Below are positions 15,283 to 22,299 of a DNA stretch of 35,476 nt, piece after piece. The notes below the pieces were generated by a model. The model did no database searches, was not told the DNA's origin, and was given only the letters and a program-made list of their open reading frames with translations. This stretch comes from Candidatus Kerfeldbacteria bacterium RIFCSPHIGHO2_12_FULL_48_17 (lineage in GTDB: Bacteria; Patescibacteriota; Patescibacteriia; HO2-48-17): the NCBI GenBank assembly GCA_001818775.1, contig MHKD01000018.1, forward strand, positions 1-35,476, in the 5' to 3' direction. The position numbers and the translations under genes are program-made. The stretch's first letter is position 1; the number at the start of each line of letters is the position of its first letter.

Positions 15283-16020
15283 ATGAATATTGAACACTAT
15301 CTTCAAAAAATAGGCCTTACCGAGAAAGAAGCGAGGCTCTATACTGCCGCTCTGCAAACAGGACCCGCTCCCCTACAGCAGCTCGTTCAGGCTTCGCAGC
15401 TGAAACGGGCTACCGTTTATGACGTCATTGAAAGTCTCAAAAATCAGGGTTTAATGAAAACCATTGCCAAAGGGAAAAGGAAAGTATATGTCGCTGAAGA
15501 ACCGCAGAATCTTTTTTCGCTGCTCAAGCAAAAAGAAAATGTCCTCACAGGTATTGTGGGTCAACTGGTGGCACTGCAAAATACCGCCGGTGAAAAACCG
15601 TCCGTACGCATTTACCAGGGGACAGAAGGTATACAGGAAATTTATAACGATCTCGTAAGTCGCCGCGGAAATTACATCGAACTGCTTTCCAAAAAAATGC
15701 CAGATCCCAAGCTGCTGGACTATTGGACGACGGAACACGTGCAAAAGCGTATAAAAAAAGGAAATTTTGTTCGGGTTATCGCACCAAATATCCCCTTCTA
15801 TCAGGAACTCAAGGATAAAGATAAATATGCACTGCGCGAAACGCGCCTTATTCAGGAAGATAAAATTCCAACAGAAAATGAAATATTCGCTTACCGTAAT
15901 AAGGTTGCTTTCATAACGCAGGAAGGTGACAATTCTCTTGGGCTTATTATAGAAAGCAAGGATATATGTAACACTATGACAGCTATGCTTGAGTACATTT
16001 GGCAGACGCTTAAGATATAA
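15283..16020 (+). CDS. TrmB-type winged-helix transcriptional regulator 3
   Basis: 245 residues. The N-terminal winged helix is YLQKIGLTEKEARLYTAAL then LKRATVYDVIESLKNQGLM, with wing KGKRKVYVAEEP. A coiled linker follows (about 75-100). The effector domain begins RIYQGTEGIQEIYNDLV and ends EYIWQTLKI. It is closest by eye to TrmB 5. It is divergent from the PLP-enzyme homologue and convergent with the YhcG gene, only 15 bases away, with no terminator seen between the two stops. Ligand unknown. Confidence 0.85.
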   Translation: MNIEHYLQKIGLTEKEARLYTAALQTGPAPLQQLVQASQLKRATVYDVIESLKNQGLMKTIAKGKRKVYVAEEPQNLFSLLKQKENVLTGIVGQLVALQNTAGEKPSVRIYQGTEGIQEIYNDLVSRRGNYIELLSKKMPDPKLLDYWTTEHVQKRIKKGNFVRVIAPNIPFYQELKDKDKYALRETRLIQEDKIPTENEIFAYRNKVAFITQEGDNSLGLIIESKDICNTMTAMLEYIWQTLKI

Positions 16021-16035
16021 TAGTACTTGTGCACC

Positions 16036-17001
16036 TTATCGCCTCGCCCTGAGCTGTTTCTGAATTTCCCGTTCACTCGGCAGTTTTGTCTTGTACTCAG
16101 CCACGAAAATATCCTCTTTTAGCTTTCCAAGTGCATAATGCACTTCTTCATCATCTTTCTCTTTGCATATAATCAAACCGATCGGATCACGCTCCCAGGA
16201 AAGTTTATCTTTTTCCCGAAAATAGTTCAGGTAGGTATTCATCTGGCCAACGTGGGCATCCTTAAACCGTTCAGTTTTAAGATCAATAATAACAACACAC
16301 TGGAGATCGCGGTGATAAAAAAGCAGGTCAATGGTATGGTAACGTCCAGCGATAAGAAGTTTGATTTGTTGACCCATAAAACAAAAACCATAGCCAAATT
16401 CAAGAAGAGTTTTGCGAATGTCATCAATCAGGGCTGCCTCTAAATCGTGCTCACTGTAGTCTTCTTCCAGGCTGAGAAAGTCCCAGTCATAGGTATCTTT
16501 AAAAACCTCTTGCGGTTCTAGTAATTGCTTAGGAAGAGTAAAATCTAGTTTTCCCGCTTTCTTCGCTTTTTGATATTCTTCTTGGCGGATACGATTTTCA
16601 AGTTCACGGTATGACCATTTATTTTTCAGAATCTGGACTTCATAAAATAACCGCTGTTCTTTATCTTTTAAACGAATGAGAACGCCATAATGGGTCCAGG
16701 ACAATTGTGCACGCACTGCGTGCACAATTGGATAAGTCTTATAAAATTCAACAACTTCAAACATCAACCGACGTGAAAAACCAAAATCATAGCTCAGTTT
16801 TTGGATTATTTGTTTGGCATAAACAGCACGATTCTGATGTTTCAACTCCTCTCTAACGATTCGCTCACCCATTTGCCAATAGGTTTGTACACGAATATTA
16901 TCAACCGCCTGATAGGCACGCCCCAGGTTTTTATCAAGCAAAGAACGGATATCGGAAAGAAGCTGTTTATAGCCTAAGAGCTTGTTGCTGGATGACTTCA
17001 T
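16036..17001 (-). CDS. YhcG/DUF1016 family PDDEXK-type nuclease
   Basis: 321 residues. The DUF1016 N-terminal domain (about 10-160) contains YWQMGERIV, FSRRLMFEVVEFY and AQLSWTHYGVLIRL. The C-terminal PDDEXK-like nuclease domain (about 180-300) contains HTIDLLFYHR, VVIIDLKTERF and MNTYLNYF. Family members are often linked to mobile DNA or defence. Codons for IVHAVRAQL form a perfect 29-bp palindrome (16702-16730). The start (MKSS, as in ORF6N) lies 93 bases downstream of TrmB 4 on the same strand, behind a 27-bp element shared with ORF6N. This suggests the two genes were inserted by a common route. Confidence 0.85.
   Translation of the reverse strand: MKSSSNKLLGYKQLLSDIRSLLDKNLGRAYQAVDNIRVQTYWQMGERIVREELKHQNRAVYAKQIIQKLSYDFGFSRRLMFEVVEFYKTYPIVHAVRAQLSWTHYGVLIRLKDKEQRLFYEVQILKNKWSYRELENRIRQEEYQKAKKAGKLDFTLPKQLLEPQEVFKDTYDWDFLSLEEDYSEHDLEAALIDDIRKTLLEFGYGFCFMGQQIKLLIAGRYHTIDLLFYHRDLQCVVIIDLKTERFKDAHVGQMNTYLNYFREKDKLSWERDPIGLIICKEKDDEEVHYALGKLKEDIFVAEYKTKLPSEREIQKQLRARR
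16702..16730. repeat. 29-bp perfect palindrome inside the YhcG gene (P5)
   Basis: Arms CAATTGTGCACGCA (16702-16715) and TGCGTGCACAATTG (16717-16730) surround one C, and pairing stops exactly at 14 bp. The sequence differs from P1-P3 but the size and coding location are the same. Confidence 0.9.
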
Positions 17002-17015
17002 GTTTCGTATAAAAA

Positions 17016-17047
17016 AATAAGTGAGTAAACCTCCTTACTCTCTTATT
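17016..17047 (-). terminator. Terminator-like hairpin between TrmB 4 and YhcG
   Basis: AATAAG-TG-AGTAA pairs with TTACT-CT-CTTATT; on the minus strand a T-run follows. It lies 15 bases before the YhcG start, the same layout as upstream of ORF6N. TATAAT (complement of 17045-17050) overlaps its base. Confidence 0.5.
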
Positions 17048-17069
17048 ATATCACGGCCCATTTGACGAA

Positions 17070-17096
17070 GTTGTCCACAGCCGTCGCGACGGCTCT
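17070..17096. repeat. 27-bp element shared with the ORF6N upstream region (copy 2)
   Basis: 24 of 27 bases match 6110-6136. In this copy the 3' half is a perfect 16-bp palindrome AGCCGTCGCGACGGCT (17079-17094). The element runs into the TrmB 4 stop codon (complement of 17095-17097). Confidence 0.7.
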
Positions 17097-17868
17097 ACTT
17101 TATCCCCTTCCAAATCCCCGCAAACATCGCCCTCAAATTCTGTGCCAACGCCGCATCATGAATCTCCACCATATAGTGCGGACGCTTTTGCGTGACAATC
17201 ATAATCACGTAATCCCCACAAATCCACGTTGTCGCCGTGAAATCTTTTCCCTCGGGCCAGAATTTTATTTTCCGCCGTGGGAATTTTATTTCTTTCAACT
17301 CTTCAGCTGATTTGTTGCTTATCAATTTCAATGACAATCCTTCCGGCGCCGACATCTGCCAATACCAGTCAATCCACTTTTCATAATTCGCAACTAAATT
17401 TTGATCCTGAAATCCCCACCACACGCCATCACGTTCCATAATGCTGTCATTCCAATCCTTTACACGTTTGTACAATTGATTTTCCACGTCATCATCAGCC
17501 ACAAAAACAATTTTTGGAATGGAGTACTGCGCATTCTTGGTATAGCTCTGCAATTCTTTCACAGCAGCCGACACGAGTTGCTTTTTTTGTGCAAGTTTTT
17601 TTTCTTCGCGCGTCACCAGCTGTTCAAGGTCCTGCGGTGCACGGGCAATAAGATACCGCGTTGTGCCACCCAGATCTTCACTGATAAGGCCGCGTTTGAT
17701 GAGCTCTTTAGCAATGCTGTAAACGGTCGTACGGTTGACGTTGGTTGTTTTGGCGAGATCGGCGGGTGTGATTTTGCCCTGTTGCAAGATAGCGAGGTAG
17801 ACCGCTGCTTCATTGTCGGTGAAATTGAGCTGTTTGAGGATGTCTTGAATCATATATGTTGATGACAA
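17095..17868 (-). CDS. TrmB-type winged-helix transcriptional regulator 4
   Basis: 257 residues; a second possible start (MIQDILKQLNF) is at 17853. The winged helix has LKQLNFTDNEAAVYLAIL and VNRTTVYSIAKELIKRGLI with wing LGGTTRYLIARAP. A coiled stretch (about 85-110) precedes an effector domain with KIVFVADDDVENQLYKRVKDW and a C-terminal AMFAGIWKGIK. It is divergent from the 18126-20308 operon (two small proteins and Cys-rich B3), its likely target. A near-consensus promoter and three ATATGTTGA-type sites precede it, one just upstream of the second start, which favours that start and autoregulation. Confidence 0.85.
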   Translation of the reverse strand: MSSTYMIQDILKQLNFTDNEAAVYLAILQQGKITPADLAKTTNVNRTTVYSIAKELIKRGLISEDLGGTTRYLIARAPQDLEQLVTREEKKLAQKKQLVSAAVKELQSYTKNAQYSIPKIVFVADDDVENQLYKRVKDWNDSIMERDGVWWGFQDQNLVANYEKWIDWYWQMSAPEGLSLKLISNKSAEELKEIKFPRRKIKFWPEGKDFTATTWICGDYVIMIVTQKRPHYMVEIHDAALAQNLRAMFAGIWKGIK

Positions 17869-17937
17869 AGGTAAGGGTTCATATGTAGTATAGCCAGTTG
17901 TTGGAAATTAGTCAACACATATTTTTAGATATGTTGA
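17854..17937. promoter_or_regulatory. Three ATATGTTGA-type sites, candidate TrmB 4 operator
   Basis: ATATGTTGA occurs at 17854-17862 and 17929-17937. An inverted variant TCAACACATAT is at 17912-17922, facing the third site across a 6-base gap. The inverted variant overlaps the TrmB 4 -35. Confidence 0.5.
17887..17915 (-). promoter_or_regulatory. Promoter of TrmB 4
   Basis: On the minus strand TTGACT (complement of 17910-17915), 17-base spacer, TATACT (complement of 17887-17892). Confidence 0.7.
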
Positions 17938-18002
17938 AATAATTACAACAGTATAATTTTATTTAATATAAGAGAAATTATAAAAATAGAGTTGATGATA
18001 TA

Positions 18003-18031
18003 TTGACAAATATTAAAATAAATGATATACT
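18003..18031 (+). promoter_or_regulatory. Promoter of the small-protein/Cys-rich B3 operon
   Basis: TTGACA (18003-18008), 17-base spacer, TATACT (18026-18031). Leader of about 87 bases. Confidence 0.75.
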
Positions 18032-18042
18032 ATTGGCACGTT

Positions 18043-18069
18043 AAGATCGAGATAGGAACTTTCGATCTT
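18043..18069 (+). other. Leader hairpin of the 18126 operon
   Basis: AAGATCGA (18043-18050) pairs with TCGATCTT (18062-18069), just after the expected transcription start. A small CTTC/GAAG hairpin and a TTCCGGAA palindrome follow before the Shine-Dalgarno. It may be a structured 5' leader or an operator; no known riboswitch is recognised. Confidence 0.45.
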
Positions 18070-18125
18070 CCCTTCTCAACAGAAGGTGCCGATTTCCGGA
18101 ACGTAAATATACAAAGGAGATAAAA

Positions 18126-18467
18126 ATGGAAAATATAGATCGTCGCGGGTTAGGATTGTTATATTGTTTATTCTGTATCACTGCCCTGCCCGGTGGATAT
18201 GTCGGAGTAAAACGCATGTATGCCAGCAGAAGAAGTTTATTTCTCATTACCTGCTGTGAAAGTTGCGGCAAGAACCCACCACCATTGTCAGAAGGCGAAT
18301 ATGTTCCCTATGTGCCCTATAAGGAAATGCCACGTCTTCATACAAAATGGATGATGCTGCCTTGGGAAGACTGCCCTTTTGAAAGGCGTGGCCTCCGGGA
18401 GCTCGCCCAGGGACAGGAAGACTTTGTAAAGTCTCAGCTTCTCGCACCAAGAAAGGAGGAAAAATGA
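18126..18467 (+). CDS. Small Cys-containing protein upstream of Cys-rich B3
   Basis: 113 residues, not recognised. A hydrophobic stretch (about 8-27, LGLLYCLFCITALPGGYVGV) could be a membrane segment. ITCCESCGKNPPPL (about 41-54) and WEDCPFERRGLRELAQGQ follow. A strong AAAGGAG lies 7 bases before the ATG. Its stop overlaps the next small ORF by ATGA. It is the first gene of the operon facing TrmB 4. Confidence 0.65.
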   Translation: MENIDRRGLGLLYCLFCITALPGGYVGVKRMYASRRSLFLITCCESCGKNPPPLSEGEYVPYVPYKEMPRLHTKWMMLPWEDCPFERRGLRELAQGQEDFVKSQLLAPRKEEK

Positions 18468-18595
18468 TCTTTGATGCACAAGTCAAAAACTTGCGCCCCT
18501 TTCAGAAGTATCGAGCCGACCTCGATACCTGTGAAAGAGATGTCCTCATCTCCGCGCCACTCACACCGGCGCCCATCAAATCATCACATCATTAA
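18464..18595 (+). CDS. 43-residue ORF translationally coupled to the 113-aa gene
   Basis: ATG at 18464 overlaps the upstream TGA (ATGA) and is preceded by AGGAGG at 18454-18459. The protein starts MIFDAQVKNLRPFQKYRADL and ends IKSSHH; it has one Cys and resembles nothing I know. The stop is 9 bases before the Cys-rich B3 start. The Shine-Dalgarno and overlap make it likely to be translated, either as a product or as a coupling leader for the Cys-rich gene. Confidence 0.6.
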   Translation: MIFDAQVKNLRPFQKYRADLDTCERDVLISAPLTPAPIKSSHH

Positions 18596-18604
18596 CCCAT
18601 CGTT

Positions 18605-20308
18605 ATGCCAACATGTAACCAGTGCTCCAAAACGTTCACCATTACCGACGCCGACCGCGCTTTCTATCAAACAATGCAGGTCCCGGAACCAAAACAGTGT
18701 CCTGACTGCCGTCTCACCCGCCGCCTCATGGAACGGAATCACCGCATCCTCTATTCCCGCACCTGCGACAAAACCGGCAAAAAAATCCTGTCACAATACC
18801 ACCAGAATCAGCCCTTCCCTGTTTGGGATACGGCCGAATGGTCCAAAGACGACTGGAGCGCCACGCAGTACGGACGTGACTTTGATTTCTCTCGTCCCTT
18901 CTTCGAGCAGTTCGCCGAACTCAAAAACGTCGTGCCGCACCCGGCCATGACAGTCATCGTCGGCACGCTCGAAAACAGCGACTTCAACAACTGTGTCGGG
19001 TATCTCAAAAACTGTTACCTCCTGAGCGAAAGCGATTATGATGAAGAATGTTATTATTCCAATCTTCTCAAACAGTGCAAGGATATCGTGGACTGTTCCG
19101 TCTGTTATAACAATGAACTGTGCTATCAGTGCATTGACTGTAACGGCTCCTATAACCTGAAATATTCCCAGGATTGCGACAACTGTCAGGAAAGTTTTTT
19201 CCTCAAAAATTGTCAGTCGGTGAGTGATTCAATCGCCTGCATGAATCTGCGCAACAAGCAGTACATGATTTTCAACAAGCAATACACGAAGGAAGAATAT
19301 GAGCGCTTGAAGGCGGAGTATCAGCTGGATACCGCCGCCGGTGCTGCCCAGCTGCGCGCCGAAGCGCAGACGTTTTTCAGCACGCAGCCGCACCGGTTTG
19401 CGATGACAAAGAATAACCAGAATACGCTCGGTGATCATGTGTACAGTTCCAAAAATGCGCAGCATTGTTTTGACAGCAAAGATCTCGAAGACTGCTCGTA
19501 CTGTTTGAAAGTTTCGCTCGGCGTGAAGTCATGCATGGATTATAATTCCTGGGGCGATGGCGCTGAGTTGGTCTACCAAAGTTCGGTCTGCGGAAACAAG
19601 GTGTACAATCTGCGTTTCTGTACGACCACGTTTACGAATGTTCAGGATGCGACATACGCCGATAACTGTATCAGTTCGCAGAATATCTTTGGCTGCGTCG
19701 GTTTGCGCCAGGCCAAGTACTGCATTTTAAATAAGCAGTATACGAAGGAGGAATATGAAGCATTGGTGCCGCGGGTGATTGAACACATGAAGAAGACTGG
19801 CGAATGGGGTGAATTTTTTCCGAAGACGATGTGCAGTTATGCGTACAACGAAACCTTGGCGCAGGAATTGTTTCCGAAAACCAAAGAAGAGGCCGTCGCA
19901 GCGGGCTATCGTTGGCAGGATGCTTTGCCCAGTGTAAGCGGCAAGGAAAATATTACGGTGGACGCGTTGCCGCAAAAGGCGAGTGAGATTGATGTTGCCG
20001 CGTTGGCAGGAAAGATTCTGGCTTGCACGCAGTGTGGTGCCAACTTCAAATTCATCACACAGGAATTACAGTTTTATAAAAAGCTGAATATTCCTCTGCC
20101 TACAGAGTGCCCAAACTGCCGGCATGCGCAGCGCATGTCTTTGCGGCCAGCGACGCAGCTCTATCATCGCGCTTGTCAGTGCGCTTTAGCTGAGCACGAA
20201 ACGCATGTCGAAGACGCGCAATGTCCCAATGAATTTGAAACGACCTACGCGCCCGACCGTCCCGAGAAAATCTTCTGTGACCACTGCTACCAAAAGGAAG
20301 TTGTGTAA
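18605..20308 (+). CDS. Cys-rich zinc-ribbon/repeat protein, subfamily B copy 3
   Basis: 567 residues with about 37 cysteines. The N-terminal ribbon has CNQC (4-7) and CPDC (about 32-35) around FTITDADRAFYQ. YGRDFDFSRPFFEQF is conserved. The first core half is the most Cys-dense of the set (CKDIVDCSVCYNNELCYQC and so on) and ends in ACMNLRNKQYMIFNKQY. The second ends in NIFGCVGLRQAKYCILNKQY. The C-terminal part has CTQC, CPNC, RACQC, AQCPNEFETTYAPDRPEK and CDHC. Third gene of the operon facing TrmB 4. Role unknown; metal or thiol chemistry inferred from Cys content. Confidence 0.85.
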   Translation: MPTCNQCSKTFTITDADRAFYQTMQVPEPKQCPDCRLTRRLMERNHRILYSRTCDKTGKKILSQYHQNQPFPVWDTAEWSKDDWSATQYGRDFDFSRPFFEQFAELKNVVPHPAMTVIVGTLENSDFNNCVGYLKNCYLLSESDYDEECYYSNLLKQCKDIVDCSVCYNNELCYQCIDCNGSYNLKYSQDCDNCQESFFLKNCQSVSDSIACMNLRNKQYMIFNKQYTKEEYERLKAEYQLDTAAGAAQLRAEAQTFFSTQPHRFAMTKNNQNTLGDHVYSSKNAQHCFDSKDLEDCSYCLKVSLGVKSCMDYNSWGDGAELVYQSSVCGNKVYNLRFCTTTFTNVQDATYADNCISSQNIFGCVGLRQAKYCILNKQYTKEEYEALVPRVIEHMKKTGEWGEFFPKTMCSYAYNETLAQELFPKTKEEAVAAGYRWQDALPSVSGKENITVDALPQKASEIDVAALAGKILACTQCGANFKFITQELQFYKKLNIPLPTECPNCRHAQRMSLRPATQLYHRACQCALAEHETHVEDAQCPNEFETTYAPDRPEKIFCDHCYQKEVV

Positions 20309-20314
20309 GGGATG

Positions 20315-20358
20315 CTCTTCCCTCTTTGCATGTTCTTCAACATGAAGAGAGGGAAGAG
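20315..20358. other. Long 20-bp hairpin after Cys-rich B3
   Basis: Arms 20315-20334 and 20339-20358 pair along 20 positions with one mismatch and one G-U, around a CTTC loop. No T-run follows. It could end or stabilise transcripts of the two convergent genes. Confidence 0.6.
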
Positions 20359-20384
20359 GTGTGCTTTCAAAAAAATCGCACACC
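20358..20384. terminator. Second hairpin between convergent genes
   Basis: GGTGTGC (20358-20364) pairs with GCACACC (20378-20384) around an A-rich loop. It is adjacent to the preceding hairpin and near the stop of the 163-aa gene. T-runs are poor, so its terminator role is uncertain. Confidence 0.35.
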
Positions 20385-20392
20385 CAAAAGAG

Positions 20393-20884
20393 CTAATTGA
20401 AGAAGATACAAGGTTCTTCATATAAAAACACGTCTGCTTCTTCCACGATTGTTTCGATTTTTTCAAGCTGCTCGGTAATTTCCGAGCTCAATCCGTTGTC
20501 CAGCACTACCGCTAATGGCGGCGGGTGTCCTTCCCAGGCTTCTTCTGGGCAAGGGTACGTAGAAAGTGCTTCAATCATCGGCTGCAGAGCAGCAAGTAGT
20601 TGATTAGCCCTCTCAATAAGGGCATTGTACTCCTTTATTTGATCTTTCTCCCCCTGAGACAGGGGAGAATAATAGATAGGATCGACTCGCAGAGGTTCGA
20701 TTCTGCGATGCGCTAGGCTATACAAGTGTATGCCTTGCTCCCGCAGTCTATTTTCCAGGAACTTCGGGCTCTGGCCTTTATATTCTGCCAAAGCCCGTCC
20801 AGCCTTTAAGTAGGAAGACAGTTCTCCGGCAAGCCCCAGCCAATCATTCCATCTGCCCGCATTCATCACTTTGCCTTTTTTCAT
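20393..20884 (-). CDS. Unrecognised 163-aa protein facing TrmB 5
   Basis: Not recognised. Soluble, mixed helix: WLGLAGELSSYLKAGRALAEY near the start, SPLSQGEKDQIKEYNALIERANQLL in the middle, an acidic tail ITEQLEKIETIVEEADVF and an aromatic end CIFFN. AAGGAG 6-7 bases before the ATG supports the start. A consensus promoter precedes it. It is divergent from TrmB 5, its likely regulator. No Cys-rich gene is attached to this unit. Confidence 0.6.
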   Translation of the reverse strand: MKKGKVMNAGRWNDWLGLAGELSSYLKAGRALAEYKGQSPKFLENRLREQGIHLYSLAHRRIEPLRVDPIYYSPLSQGEKDQIKEYNALIERANQLLAALQPMIEALSTYPCPEEAWEGHPPPLAVVLDNGLSSEITEQLEKIETIVEEADVFLYEEPCIFFN

Positions 20885-20946
20885 GGCATTCTCCTTTTTT
20901 GTTTTTTTGGCATCTCACGTACCCATTACGATCTTGATGCGCCATT

Positions 20947-20975
20947 ATTATACTCAAAAATCGAATAAATGTCAA
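20947..20975 (-). promoter_or_regulatory. Consensus promoter of the 163-aa gene
   Basis: On the minus strand TTGACA (complement of 20970-20975), 17-base spacer, TATAAT (complement of 20947-20952). Both hexamers are perfect. Confidence 0.8.
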
Positions 20976-21071
20976 TATATTAGATACCAAATAATATACA
21001 ATAATAAAAATTGCTTTACAATAAATGAAATAAATGACATCATATAAAATGACAAAAGTATAAAAATCCCT

Positions 21072-21812
21072 ATGAATCTCCAAGAAGATCTCAAATCACT
21101 CGGATTATTTCCAAGAGAAGTAAAGGTGTATCTATACCTACTTGAGCAGGGAATCTCTACTCCCCCGCAAATTGCTCAGGGGACAGGTATTGCCCGGACG
21201 AACTCCTACAACATACTCCAGGATCTGAAAGAAAAAGGGCTCATCGAAGAACAGCAAAAAGGTAAACGCAAAGCGTATATAGCCAAGGATCCGGAAGCAC
21301 TCTTGCGTTCGGTGGAGAAAAGACACGAAACGATAGAGCGAATTTTACCCGACCTGCGGGCGTTTCATGCTGCGCAAAAAAATAAACCCAAGATTACATT
21401 TTATGATGGGCTGGAACAAATCCAAGAAATTTATTGGCAAAGTCTGGAGACGAAAAACAAGATTCTTCATGCTATAGGTTCCACGAAGCATATGTCCGAG
21501 GTGATGCCAGAATTTTATACGAAATTTTTTGAGGAGATTCATAAACGTGAAATTGTTCTACATGATCTTCTGACCCCGGCTTCTGGGAAAGAAGGATTGC
21601 CACAGGCGCAGGCAATCCTGAAGGGTATGTATACTTTTCAAATCCTGCCGGAAAAATATAAAAATATCCCAACTGATATTCTTATTTGGGATGACAATAT
21701 CGCCCTGATCACCTTCCAACAACCAATTTTTGGGACGGTTTTAAACAACAAGCTTCTCGCCGAAACGTTCCGTATCATCTTTCAGGTGATGTGGGATGGT
21801 CTGCAGCGGTAA
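21072..21812 (+). CDS. TrmB-type winged-helix transcriptional regulator 5
   Basis: 246 residues. Winged helix LKSLGLFPREVKVYLYLLEQ and IARTNSYNILQDLKEKGLI, wing KGKRKAYIAKDP. Coiled segment about 75-98; effector domain from ITFYDGLEQIQEIYWQSLE to the end FRIIFQVMWDGLQR. Closest by eye to TrmB 3. The divergent region with the 163-aa gene contains ATGACA twice, 17 bases apart, just before the ATG, as possible binding half-sites. No Shine-Dalgarno is visible. Confidence 0.85.
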   Translation: MNLQEDLKSLGLFPREVKVYLYLLEQGISTPPQIAQGTGIARTNSYNILQDLKEKGLIEEQQKGKRKAYIAKDPEALLRSVEKRHETIERILPDLRAFHAAQKNKPKITFYDGLEQIQEIYWQSLETKNKILHAIGSTKHMSEVMPEFYTKFFEEIHKREIVLHDLLTPASGKEGLPQAQAILKGMYTFQILPEKYKNIPTDILIWDDNIALITFQQPIFGTVLNNKLLAETFRIIFQVMWDGLQR

Positions 21813-22219
21813 TGGTGTGCGCAGTGTCTTCGTAAAGCAATTTAACCTTTCCGGCGAATGTAAAAAAACTTGCGGTATGAATGTAAAGTGCTGAAGATGC
21901 GGGCGTTGCGAGCACCATTTACTTACCCCGTCGCCGCTGTGGAATTTACCCGAAAGTATTTCAACGCGACTGATCTCGTTTGGAAAGAAATAAAAATGTA
22001 ATATAGCCACGAAACACAGTCCAGTAGAGTGACTTCAGCCTCTCTAATCACTAAATTAGGCCTAAAACAGAGACTTAAATCACTAAATTCGGGTTTTGCC
22101 ATAAAAATTGCTAAAATAAGACATATTTTAGTACCGAGAATTTCGTGAATAATAGTCGCTACGTGTTTGAACAATTTCCAAGGGGCAGTAAGAAAACGAG
22201 ATTTTAAGCCAGAAATATG
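21813..22219. other. Gene-poor stretch with a decayed ORF and short repeats
   Basis: No full gene. An open frame from 21864 (first ATG 21897) to the stop at 21999-22001 encodes 34 residues, starting MRALRAPFTYPVAAVEFTRK; it looks protein-like but is unrecognised and may be the tail of a lost gene. AATCACTAAATT occurs twice (about 22035-22046 and 22078-22089). CTAAAATA and TATTTTAG form an inverted repeat near 22113-22133. No terminator is evident. Confidence 0.35.
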
Positions 22220-22299
22220 AATAAATGTATAGATTTGACTCATTTTTGTATAGGTTATATAATAAATGTATAGATTTGACTCATTTTTGTATAGGTTAT
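22220..22299 (+). repeat. 39-bp tandem duplication carrying four TGTATAG iterons
   Basis: A 39-base unit occurs at 22220-22258 and 22261-22299 (period 41). Each unit carries TGTATAG twice, giving sites at 22226, 22247, 22267 and 22288, spaced 20-21 bases (two helical turns). They overlap the promoter and start codon of the MerR-HTH/ATPase gene, so they are likely binding sites for its own HTH. Confidence 0.75.
22235..22263 (+). promoter_or_regulatory. Promoter of the HTH-ATPase/STAS/Cys-rich operon
   Basis: TTGACT (22235-22240), 17-base spacer, TATAAT (22258-22263). The second repeat unit also has TTGACT, but its -10 position is lost at the start codon. Confidence 0.7.

Noticed and set aside
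21864-22001. Complete small gene of 34-45 residues
   Set aside because: No Shine-Dalgarno, promoter or recognisable family. It is kept only as a possible decayed gene tail inside the gene-poor entry.
22220-22299. CRISPR-like repeat
   Set aside because: Only two copies, 2 bases between them, no spacers and no cas genes. It is a tandem duplication of a promoter/iteron segment.
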